Of a stretch of 29,412 bases of DNA, positions 1-6,670 are shown piece after piece. How positions within the stretch are numbered: the stretch's first letter is position 1; each line of letters begins with the position of its first letter. A program made the position numbers and the translations under genes. This stretch comes from JBGOTP01 sp041476545 (GTDB lineage Bacteria > Acidobacteriota > Vicinamibacteria > Vicinamibacterales > CAVVIG01), in the NCBI GenBank assembly GCA_041476545.1, contig JBGOTP010000013.1, positions 1-29,412 of the forward strand, given 5' to 3'. The notes under the pieces are model-generated. The model ran no database searches. It was given only the letters and a program-made list of their open reading frames with translations, and was not told the origin of the DNA.

Positions 1-1
1 A

Positions 2-193
2 AATGCGCAGCTCCAGCGTGCGCTAGAGCAGCAGCCGGGCGAGTTCCCGGCGCGAATGACTCTCGCTCGGGCCTACAGGGCGCTTGCGCGAAAACAAGAT
101 GCGCAACGAGAAGCTCGGGAGGCTCTGGCGCTCGCCGGGAACGACGCGGAACAAAACCGGGCGCAGCAACTCGTCAATCAATACTCGCGATAG
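2..193 (+). CDS. C-terminal end of a TPR-like protein (5' truncated by window edge)
   Basis: An open frame enters from the left edge and stops at TAG 191-193, leaving 63 residues. The residues ALEQQPGEFPARMTLARAYR have the spacing of a tetratricopeptide repeat helix pair, and a second, more charged Ala/Gln/Arg-rich helix follows. TPR domains mediate protein-protein contacts; they are common at the C-terminus of acidobacterial secreted or regulatory proteins. No catalytic part is visible because the start lies outside the window. The gene converges on the metallo-hydrolase gene with 40 bases between the stops. It is GC-rich, unlike the islet next to it, so it probably marks the host side of the islet boundary. 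Confidence is fair for a real coding end and lower for the TPR label. Confidence 0.6.
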   Translation, partial: NAQLQRALEQQPGEFPARMTLARAYRALARKQDAQREAREALALAGNDAEQNRAQQLVNQYSR

Positions 194-233
194 ATCTCGG
201 CGGGAGGGAACCAACCCCATTTAGACAAGCAGT

Positions 234-1349
234 TCATGCACACTGCTGGCGGGCGCCGTTCTTGAGATGAATCAAGGCTTCGGACTGCAAATCGCGGGCG
301 TCACAGCGAATCCGGACGTGCCCCATTTGTCCGGACAACGCCCTGCGAGTAACGGCGATCTCGCGAAGGGTTTTCTCCACGGCATTGTCTCGACGCGGCA
401 GGCCGTAGTGTGTTGGATCGCTTGTGAGGAACATCCGGGGAGTTCGACTGCAGAGGCGCCGAATGTCCGCAGGTCTCGGCAGCATCGACGGGGAGTAGGG
501 CGTCACGATGGCGATAGGGTTACCAGAGAGAAGATGGGTCCAGGAATCCGGACAATCCGCGTTCTCCGAACCGTGATGCGGAACTTTGAAAAACCCAGCC
601 CGACCTGTTGGTCGTTCTCCAGAGGTAACTATCGCTTGCCAGCCCTCCGTGGATCCAGCGACATGCTCCAGGTCGGCACCGAGTAGCACATCCAGAACGC
701 CCACCTTGAGCCAAAGCACGACACAGATCTGATTCGGATCTTGCGCGGATGGACGACGACGATTCTCGACGGCTGCCAGCGCAGTGCGCAATTCTGTCTT
801 TGCCAGATTGAACACTCCATCCGAGGGACTCAGGGCGACGACTTCTGCGGCCACTGGCCGCCTTCCACCAATATCAGGCAGCGCAAGAAGTCTCTTGTTG
901 GCGAGGGCCGGAATCGGACCAACGGCATCGCGCCTCTCGCCGCTCTTTCGTCGCTCCAGGAGGATTTGGAAAATCTCATCAAACTCACTCGTCGCCGTGG
1001 ATACCGGAGCTGTCTTTTTTCCCAGCATGACGAGTCGAGTCAAATCTGTTAGAGGATGAGCGGCCGAGTTTACAAACCTCGCGGCTCTTGCGGTTCGCAG
1101 AACTCTCGCCAAGCCACGAATGTGGTCGTTGTGCCAGTGTGTAGCGACAACGAGCCTGACTTGAGACGCGACGTCCACGCCCAACGCTGCGAGATAGCCA
1201 AGAGCAACCGGCTCACCGGACCGCTTGTCAGTGCACGAGTCAACGACAATCCAATCACCGCCCCCAATATGGGCCACAACGCATTCGCCGACGCCGGGGC
1301 CGAACACCGAAAGTTCCAGTTGGTAAGGGGCCGGAGGGAGCTCAGTCAC
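234..1349 (-). CDS. MBL-fold metallo-hydrolase (ComEC-like), third gene of an accessory trio
   Basis: This predicts a soluble protein of 371 aa of the metallo-beta-lactamase superfamily, in the competence-type (ComEC/Rec2-like) branch. The N-terminal strand with GPGVGECVVAHIGGGDWIVV and VDSC is followed by the metal motif HWHNDH at residues 71-76 (HxHxDH). Later ligand regions are GADLEH and the ComEC-type KVPHHGSENA. No transmembrane segments are seen, so it is a stand-alone hydrolase rather than a DNA channel. Substrate is unknown; relatives act on nucleic acids or phosphodiesters. I chose GTG at 1349 because it overlaps the upstream stop by 8 bases (GTGACTGA); an ATG at 1430 would overlap the upstream gene by 89 bases. 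Base composition is lower in GC than the genes beyond 3.2 kb. The family call is sure, the role is not. Confidence 0.8.
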   Translation of the reverse strand: MTELPPAPYQLELSVFGPGVGECVVAHIGGGDWIVVDSCTDKRSGEPVALGYLAALGVDVASQVRLVVATHWHNDHIRGLARVLRTARAARFVNSAAHPLTDLTRLVMLGKKTAPVSTATSEFDEIFQILLERRKSGERRDAVGPIPALANKRLLALPDIGGRRPVAAEVVALSPSDGVFNLAKTELRTALAAVENRRRPSAQDPNQICVVLWLKVGVLDVLLGADLEHVAGSTEGWQAIVTSGERPTGRAGFFKVPHHGSENADCPDSWTHLLSGNPIAIVTPYSPSMLPRPADIRRLCSRTPRMFLTSDPTHYGLPRRDNAVEKTLREIAVTRRALSGQMGHVRIRCDARDLQSEALIHLKNGARQQCA

Positions 1350-1908
1350 GTTCCAGGAAGGCCGCCAACTTGTCGGCTCGCTGAAAGACGAGCCCCACGT
1401 CCATCTTGCCGACACGGGGTTGTCTGGCAAATCGAAATGTGGAGATGCGTTCTCGCTGTCCTCCGGGAGTATCCCGGTAGCCTATTGACCAGTAGAACGT
1501 GCCGCCCTCGACGAGTAACGGAAAATCGCTTTCCGAGATTTCTCTCACATCCAGCTCGACCTGCTCTGTTGGGTTCTGCGAATTCGTCGCGTCGCTCAGC
1601 ACTGCCGTAAACTTCTCGCCATCGACTCGACGCACTCGGCCGACCCACCTTTGGAGGAGGATGACTTTCCATTCTGACTCACGAATCGACGGTAGCCGCA
1701 CAAGAGGGTCCGCGTAGGCGAAGCGCTGATCTTCTGGAGTCGCTGCGGAAACGTCATTGGTCCTGCCCGCGACGGGAGGCTCTACGATGCTCGGGAGTCC
1801 TCGGACCGCGAACTGCTCATGACTTGCTGGATAAAGGACGCCAACCTCCGCCGGCGAGACGCCTGGCCTCAGAATCGCATCTCTAAACACTGTAGCCGTC
1901 GTCAACAT
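1342..1908 (-). CDS. Uncharacterised protein, middle gene of the MBL trio
   Basis: This encodes 188 aa with no signal peptide or membrane segment and no catalytic motif that I can name. Visible features are a Trp-rich core with EWKVILLQRWVGRV near residue 78, an acidic stretch ELDVREISESDFPLLVEGG, the phrase TFYWSIGYRDTPGGQRER and a basic C-terminal helix. The FYWSIGYR-type segment resembles small accessory proteins I associate with variable genome islands, but I cannot give a family name. The start is ATG at 1908, which shares its first base with the upstream stop (TGATG). This implies translational coupling to the gene before it, and the gene in turn overlaps the hydrolase start. A longer frame opens at 2001 but would run 93 bases into the upstream gene. 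It is probably a partner or adaptor of the hydrolase; this is inference. Confidence 0.65.
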   Translation of the reverse strand: MLTTATVFRDAILRPGVSPAEVGVLYPASHEQFAVRGLPSIVEPPVAGRTNDVSAATPEDQRFAYADPLVRLPSIRESEWKVILLQRWVGRVRRVDGEKFTAVLSDATNSQNPTEQVELDVREISESDFPLLVEGGTFYWSIGYRDTPGGQRERISTFRFARQPRVGKMDVGLVFQRADKLAAFLERD

Positions 1909-2564
1909 CACGCTTTCACCAAGCCAAGCAAATGCTCTGCTGCTGTCTCCGAGAACTTCATGATAGCGTCCCAATGTTCCGCCAAACGGTCCGGTACCCA
2001 CTGCGCGCCGTCGGCGTCGCGGTCAGGCGGAGCCTTGAATTCCTCATTGACCTCAACATACAACCCATTCTGCACCTTTGAGGATGGCTCGACCTTGATA
2101 TGCAAGGTCCCTCCATTTGCTTCCTTGCGGCGCCCCTCCATGAGCATTGAACGGAGTCCGGGGCCATCCATGACAGGCTTCCACGGGTCTTTTGGAGCAA
2201 GTAGATGTCCGATCGCGTGCCAAGCCCCAAGAGAAGGCGTCTTGAAATGGAATTGCCTGTTCATACCCAACGCTGCGACAGGCGTATGCGGAAGGATTAC
2301 AAACAGCCCGGCGCCTAGATCCCGCAACGGACTGAAGTGTCGAGGATCAGTCGTCGCCAAAGAGAAGCGATTCTGGAGTACTTGCAGCTGGAACCACTCA
2401 GTGGAGACGTCGGCAACATCAGATTGGACGATCATCACCTTGGCCTTTTCTGCTTCCTCAGGCCGAATCAGTTGCTGACTGCCGAGCCAACGGGGCTGAA
2501 AGATGGCGGGGTTGAAAGACCCGATCATCACAATCGATGCCCCTTGGATTTCTGGCGTCCGCAT
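1908..2564 (-). CDS. Uncharacterised protein, first gene of the MBL trio
   Basis: This encodes 218 aa, predicted cytosolic. It opens with VMIGSFNPAIFQPRWL, then PEEAEKAKVMIVQSDVADVS, STEWFQLQVLQNRFSLATTD, and a C-terminal half containing GAWHAIGHLLAPKDPW, a GRRK segment, HIKVEPS and YVEVNEEF. The mix of beta strands with a TEWFQLQV-x3-RFSLATTD block superficially recalls sporadically distributed immunity-type families such as TIGR04255. I do not claim membership. The stop TGA overlaps the next ATG by one base. The upstream 199 bases are non-coding and contain a TATAGT hexamer at 2576-2581. The GC content is well below the host-like genes (28/60 at 2041-2100 against 45/60 at 12061-12120), which suggests transfer. 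Function is unknown. Confidence 0.65.
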   Translation of the reverse strand: MRTPEIQGASIVMIGSFNPAIFQPRWLGSQQLIRPEEAEKAKVMIVQSDVADVSTEWFQLQVLQNRFSLATTDPRHFSPLRDLGAGLFVILPHTPVAALGMNRQFHFKTPSLGAWHAIGHLLAPKDPWKPVMDGPGLRSMLMEGRRKEANGGTLHIKVEPSSKVQNGLYVEVNEEFKAPPDRDADGAQWVPDRLAEHWDAIMKFSETAAEHLLGLVKA

Positions 2565-2575
2565 GACTCATCAAT

Positions 2576-2603
2576 ACTATAACCCACTGTTCAGGGACGA
2601 CTT
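2576..2603 (-). promoter_or_regulatory. Possible promoter of the MBL trio
   Basis: Read on the minus strand, AAGTCG (2603-2598) and TATAGT (2581-2576) are separated by 16 bases, and TATAGT ends 11 bases before the ATG at 2564. The -10 is good but the -35 is poor, so the mRNA would have only a very short leader. It is the only -10-like hexamer I see just upstream of the trio. Confidence 0.25.
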
Positions 2604-2763
2604 GGCCAAACCGGGCGCGTGGTGGCTAGAAAGCGCGAGCCTGATACTTTGTGTGCAAACTGCTCGCTCATACACGGGGCATCGGCGTCATCACCTGAGC
2701 GAATCAGAGAAGCCCCCAGAGAGGCAAACGATCCCTCTCGCCTGCCTCGACGTGGTTGCTCGC

Positions 2764-3156
2764 TCAGGCGAGCAGGAGCTCGAACGCCGGCGACGAGATA
2801 GCCCGCCGGCCAAAGATTCGCAGCAAGTCTGTCGGCTCGGGATTGCGGACGTGATTCTCTGCCAGCTTTCGTTTGACGTCGTCTTGATCAATATTCGGGA
2901 TACGGACCGCAAGGAACGGAAACAGCATCCGGGAGCAATAGACGCGGTCGAGGTCATCGAGCCCCTCGATAGGACGCAGCTCCATGCGTCGGTGCTTGTA
3001 CTCAACGTCATACCGGAACGTCCACGTCATGCCGTCGAATTCGAGATCGCCAACAGTGACAGATGGCGTCGTCGGCGGGATGTAGCGCCGCACGAAACGG
3101 GCGGGCTTTCCAGTCGCCAGGAATCGTGTCGCCCACAATGTCTTCATCAGGCTCAT
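2764..3156 (-). CDS. Small protein resembling a HipA N-terminal subdomain
   Basis: This encodes 130 aa. The start at ATG 3156 is supported by a strong ribosome site, GGAGAAGG (3166-3159), just upstream. The core DLEFDGMTWTFRYDVEY, followed by GLDDLDRVYCSRMLFPFLAV and ending in DLLRIFGRRAISSPAFELL, recalls short stand-alone proteins related to the N-terminal subdomain 1 of HipA kinases, including HipS of split HipBST systems. No kinase domain or HTH antitoxin lies beside it, so if the match holds it is an orphan module. It lies upstream of the MBL trio on the same strand with 199 non-coding bases between, and shares the islet's lower GC. Alternatives are a plain hypothetical or a leftover of a longer toxin-antitoxin locus. 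The coding call is good; the family call is tentative. Confidence 0.5.
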   Translation of the reverse strand: MSLMKTLWATRFLATGKPARFVRRYIPPTTPSVTVGDLEFDGMTWTFRYDVEYKHRRMELRPIEGLDDLDRVYCSRMLFPFLAVRIPNIDQDDVKRKLAENHVRNPEPTDLLRIFGRRAISSPAFELLLA

Positions 3157-3226
3157 AGCCTTCTCCAGTATATCGGCTGGGCCGGCTCAGCCATGCACGG
3201 CTCGCCGCGGCCCGAATGCGATCCAC

Positions 3227-3937
3227 ATGGCTGCCGCGTCAATCGGTTGTATCCTTGCTTACGAAAGACTCGAACAAGGAGCCATCTCAACAGTTATTGG
3301 TGTCGTCGTCGCCGGGACCCTCATCAGTGCGGAGATCTCAACAAAGGAAGCCAAGCGCATCGAGGAAGCGGCGACGGTGCTCAAGGAAATCCACGCGGTA
3401 CCGGACAAGGACGTGCCGAACGACCTCTGGAACAAGGCGGCGTGCGTGGCCGTGATTCCCGGTCTCAAGAAGGCCGCCTTCATCATCGGCGGCGAGGTCG
3501 GCAAGGGACTCATGAGCTGCCGGCACGACGGCCAGTGGAGCGCGCCGGTGTTCATGCAGATGCAAAAGGGAAGCTGGGGGCTGCAGATCGGCGCGCAGTC
3601 GATCGATCTCGTGCTCCTTGTGATGAACGAGAGCGGCGTCGAGAAGCTCCTGCGTAACAGAGTGTCGCTCGGTGTCGAAATGTCCGTGGCGGCCGGTCCC
3701 GTCGGCCGCGACGCGCGGGCGGCGACCGACATTCAGTTGAAGGCGGAGATTCTTTCGTATTCGAGGACCCAGGGACTCTTCGCCGGGATCAATCTCTCGG
3801 GCGGTGTCGTGAAAAGCGACCAGGACGACAACGCGGATCTCTACGGCAAGGGTGTCCTGCCTCGTCAGGTGCTGCTTGAAGGCGCCGTGAAACCACCGGC
3901 CGTGACTCAGCCCTTCATGACGGCCCTTCGCCGATAG
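3227..3937 (+). CDS. SYLF/Ysc84-type lipid-binding protein
   Basis: This encodes 236 aa of the SYLF (DUF500, Ysc84) family, whose members bind phosphoinositides or other anionic lipids and in bacteria are usually exported. The family path is clear: helix RIEEAATVLKEIHAVPDKDV, then AACVAVIPGLKKAAFIIGGE, a GKGLMSCR segment, then QIGAQSIDLVLLVMNESGVE and KLLRNRVSLGVEMSVAAGPV. It ends with LKAEILSYSRTQGLFAGINL and SGGVV. Residues 24-34 (IGVVVAGTLIS) look like the core of an export signal, but the stretch before it is not typically basic. The true start is therefore uncertain; an AAGGAG at 3277-3282 has no ordinary start codon at the right distance. The channel gene follows 23 bases downstream and is probably co-transcribed. 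The family call is firm. Confidence 0.85.
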   Translation: MAAASIGCILAYERLEQGAISTVIGVVVAGTLISAEISTKEAKRIEEAATVLKEIHAVPDKDVPNDLWNKAACVAVIPGLKKAAFIIGGEVGKGLMSCRHDGQWSAPVFMQMQKGSWGLQIGAQSIDLVLLVMNESGVEKLLRNRVSLGVEMSVAAGPVGRDARAATDIQLKAEILSYSRTQGLFAGINLSGGVVKSDQDDNADLYGKGVLPRQVLLEGAVKPPAVTQPFMTALRR

Positions 3938-3960
3938 AGTGGTCGATGTGAGAGTCCAGC

Positions 3961-4731
3961 ATGAAGAACACCGTCAAGAGCCGGTTCGACCGGATCGAGC
4001 AACGGACAGACCTGCCGCTGTCATTTCTCGCCCTGCTCATCGTTCCGGCGCTCGTCGTCGAAGACCGCGCCCAGAGCCTGTGGATGCGCGACGTCGCTGT
4101 CGGGATCAACTGGGTCGTGTGGCTGGCGTTCTGCGCGGAGTTTGCCGGCAAATTGATCTTTGCACCCTCCAGAATCGAGTACCTGAGACGAGCCTGGTTC
4201 GACCTGCTGATCATTCTGCTGTCGCCGCCCTTTCTCGTGCCGCTGGCCCTTCAGTGGATCCGCGCCGTGCGGGTGCTGCGATTGCTGCGGCTCGTTCGCG
4301 CCGCGGCGGTCGCCGCAATCGGGCTGCGGGAAGCCGGGCAGGCGCTTCGCCATCGAAGCTTTCACTACGTGCTCCTCGTGACATTTGTGGTGATCGCGCT
4401 CGGTGCCGCCGGCATCTTTGCGGCGGAGCACGGACAGAACAAGGCCATTCAATCGGTTGGCGACGCCTTCTGGTGGGCGATTGTGACGACGACCACGGTC
4501 GGCTACGGGGACGTGTCGCCGGTCACCGGCGAAGGCCGCCTGATCGCGGTCGGACTCATGTTCCTCGGCATCGGCTTCATCGGGGTATTCACGGCCACGA
4601 TCACGAGCTTCTTCCTGTCTCCGGGCGGGGCGGAACAGGACGAGACGGTGGAACACCGGCTGGATCGGATCGAGGCCAAGCTCGACGCGTTGATGCAGCG
4701 CGGTGGGCACGACGACGACCGGCGGTCGTAG
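3961..4731 (+). CDS. Six-helix voltage-gated-like potassium channel
   Basis: This encodes 256 aa of the voltage-gated ion channel superfamily, inner membrane. Segments in order: S1 near residues 19-33; S2 near 44-68; S3 near 79-96; S4 near 99-117 with regularly spaced arginines (WIRAVRVLRLLRLVRAA); S5 near 135-155; a pore helix; the K+ selectivity filter TVGYGD at 179-184; S6 near 194-219. A short charged C-terminal helix, EHRLDRIEAKLDALM, fits a tetramerising coiled coil. The length is usual for bacterial Kv-like channels such as KvAP. It would pass K+ down its gradient and sense voltage through S4. It lies 23 bases after the SYLF gene; its stop codon overlaps the first unit of the downstream repeat tract. 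Confidence 0.9.
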   Translation: MKNTVKSRFDRIEQRTDLPLSFLALLIVPALVVEDRAQSLWMRDVAVGINWVVWLAFCAEFAGKLIFAPSRIEYLRRAWFDLLIILLSPPFLVPLALQWIRAVRVLRLLRLVRAAAVAAIGLREAGQALRHRSFHYVLLVTFVVIALGAAGIFAAEHGQNKAIQSVGDAFWWAIVTTTTVGYGDVSPVTGEGRLIAVGLMFLGIGFIGVFTATITSFFLSPGGAEQDETVEHRLDRIEAKLDALMQRGGHDDDRRS

Positions 4732-4822
4732 CGCGGGGCTTCAATAGCGCGGTGTCGCCCGTAGCGCAGGGCTTCAGTAGCGCGGTGTCGCCCGTAGCGC
4801 AGGGCTTCAGCCCTGCTGTCAG
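4728..4822 (+). repeat. 33-bp tandem repeat ending in a CAGGGCT palindrome
   Basis: Two near-identical 33-base units (4728-4760 and 4761-4793) begin GTAGCGC(G/A)GGGCTTCA. A third partial unit from 4794 ends in the perfect hairpin CAGGGCT-TC-AGCCCTG (4800-4815). The first unit overlaps the channel stop codon. The same core recurs at 15711-15726, so this is a dispersed REP-like family that has locally duplicated. The hairpin may also serve as a transcription barrier between the convergent channel and MutS-like genes. Confidence 0.75.
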
Positions 4823-6654
4823 ACATCCAGTCCGACCGATCGCATGAGCTCGATAGCGTTGCTCCGGCTCACGATGCCTGGTCGCATCACATAGTCGTAG
4901 TGCAGCCGACCCTCTCTGACATCGTCCTGGAAGTGCACGTTGCCGGCGTTCGGGCCAAGCGGTCCGGCGATGGCCGTCAGCGCCAGATCATGAGTGGTAA
5001 TCAGCCCGATGGCACCGCGATCGACGAGCCCGCGCACGATGGCCGTCGCGCCCAGAAGTCGATCGTGTGAGTTCGTGCCGTGGAGGAACTCGTCGATGAG
5101 GAACAAGAGAGGAGCGCGGTCGCGCGCCGCGTCCATGATCTGTTTGAGCCGGAGAATCTCCGCGTAGAACCGCGACACGCCTTCCCGTAGTGAATCCTGG
5201 ATATGAATGGACGCCCCGACAGCCAGCGGCGAGAGTCGCATCCGTGTCGCATACACCGGACCGCCGGCCTGCGCCAGGACGACGTTGATGCCGAGCGTCC
5301 GGAGGAACGTGCTCTTGCCCGACATGTTGGATCCGCTGACGATGAGGATCTGCAGCGGCGGGATGATGGAGACGTCGTTCGTGACGACGCGCATGACGGA
5401 CGGGTCGAGCAGCGGATGACCGATCGCATCGGCTTCGAACCGCCCCGGGCCGTCGACGAGATCCGGGAACACGTGCCCGGGACGCCCGTAGTGGTAGCTG
5501 GCTAGCGAGGCGATGGCCTCGATCTCTCCGATCGTGGCCAGCCACCGTGCGACCGACGGCCCGGAGACTGCGCGCCAATCTTCCAGTCGACATGCCATGT
5601 GCAGGTCGAACAGCACCAGAGGACCCGTCAGGCGGATGAACCAGTTGCGCCGTATGTCGGCGATGTTCATCAGCCGGTTGAGCGCGGCGATTCGCCGCGA
5701 TGCCTGTTGGCCGTCTGTCTGGAGTGCCGTGCGAAGTCGCACCAATCGTGGTGACGCGAATGTCTCGGCTTCCGCGACTAGCAGGAGTCTCTCGAGCAGT
5801 GCGAGATAGGTCGTGGCGGATTCGGCTTCGCCAAGAATTCGATCCGTCCGCGCCTTGAAACGCCAGACGACGGCGGAGACCAGCACGCCGACCGGAAGAA
5901 AGTACACGCGAAGGGCCAACAGGGTTGTGTCAGGAAGCGCCACGACGCCGGCAAGCGCGGTCAGGTAGGCCATGATGGCAACGAGCACCAGCGCACCGGC
6001 AATCGACCCACCCCATGCCGCGGGACGTAACAGACGCGACTGCAGCTCGAGGGGTCGCGCACCCCAGGCCGTCAGCGACGTCGGATTCACGCCCGAGCGA
6101 ACCTGCCCGTCGACGATCGCCATCTGCTCGTGGAAGTCGACTCGTGGGCCCACGTCCTTCACTGCGTCCTGTCGCTGTCGCACGTCTTCGGGAACCGAAG
6201 GATTCAGCAACCAGCGCGCGAGCGTTTCCTCACCCGTGGTCGTGCGCGCATTGCAGATCAGATCGAACAGGGACCCGCAGCCAAAGAGATCGAGGTCGCG
6301 TGCATAGACGTGGTGTTCGTCCAGGAAGCGTGTGCCCGGCGTGCCCGTGCCTGGCCAGTGACCATCGATTCGTGCGACGCCGCGTTCGTAGAACTGAATG
6401 GCGCGAGACAGCGTCGCCGACGACGCTTCCAGCCGTTCCAACCATCCACCGAGAAGGAAAAGGAAGGGGAGTGGCGCGAGCAGCCACCAAGCTGAAAACG
6501 AGGCGCGACCGATGACGAGGGTGCCCGCGATGGCGATGCCGCAGAGCGCCACCAGCACACGCGCGTAGCCCACGGTCTGGTGACGCCTGTCGAGCGTGGC
6601 CAGCGACGCGCGACGAGCGGCCAGGCGGTTGGCGTACTCGGCTCGTGGGTTCAT
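4819..6654 (-). CDS. Membrane-anchored MutS-like ATPase
   Basis: This encodes 611 aa with a C-terminal MutS ATPase domain: Walker A GSNMSGKST at 441-449, Walker B LLFLIDEFLHGTN around 516-528, then the ITTHDLAL switch. Before it lies a MutS core/lever-like helical region (about 135-430). The N-terminal mismatch-recognition domain is missing. Instead there are hydrophobic segments at about 31-72 and 213-263 that look like transmembrane hairpins. Such membrane-associated MutS homologues are known but uncharacterised; they should not be assumed to repair mismatches. I chose ATG 6654, 16 bases after the upstream stop; ATG 6690 would overlap the upstream gene by 20 bases. It forms an operon with the secreted hydrolase. 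Family certain, function open. Confidence 0.85.
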   Translation of the reverse strand: MNPRAEYANRLAARRASLATLDRRHQTVGYARVLVALCGIAIAGTLVIGRASFSAWWLLAPLPFLFLLGGWLERLEASSATLSRAIQFYERGVARIDGHWPGTGTPGTRFLDEHHVYARDLDLFGCGSLFDLICNARTTTGEETLARWLLNPSVPEDVRQRQDAVKDVGPRVDFHEQMAIVDGQVRSGVNPTSLTAWGARPLELQSRLLRPAAWGGSIAGALVLVAIMAYLTALAGVVALPDTTLLALRVYFLPVGVLVSAVVWRFKARTDRILGEAESATTYLALLERLLLVAEAETFASPRLVRLRTALQTDGQQASRRIAALNRLMNIADIRRNWFIRLTGPLVLFDLHMACRLEDWRAVSGPSVARWLATIGEIEAIASLASYHYGRPGHVFPDLVDGPGRFEADAIGHPLLDPSVMRVVTNDVSIIPPLQILIVSGSNMSGKSTFLRTLGINVVLAQAGGPVYATRMRLSPLAVGASIHIQDSLREGVSRFYAEILRLKQIMDAARDRAPLLFLIDEFLHGTNSHDRLLGATAIVRGLVDRGAIGLITTHDLALTAIAGPLGPNAGNVHFQDDVREGRLHYDYVMRPGIVSRSNAIELMRSVGLDV

Positions 6655-6670
6655 GCGGTGTGCGCGGAGG

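Noticed and set aside
1350..1430. N-terminal extension of the MBL hydrolase from ATG 1430
   Set aside because: It would overlap the preceding gene by 89 bases and the extra residues do not resemble the fold; GTG 1349 gives an 8-base overlap instead.
4728..4822. CRISPR array
   Set aside because: The units abut without unique spacers and number fewer than three full copies.
3939..4847. Plus-strand frame of 302 codons over the channel gene
   Set aside because: It is out of frame with the channel whose TVGYGD filter and S4 are intact; its tail simply translates the 33-bp repeats.
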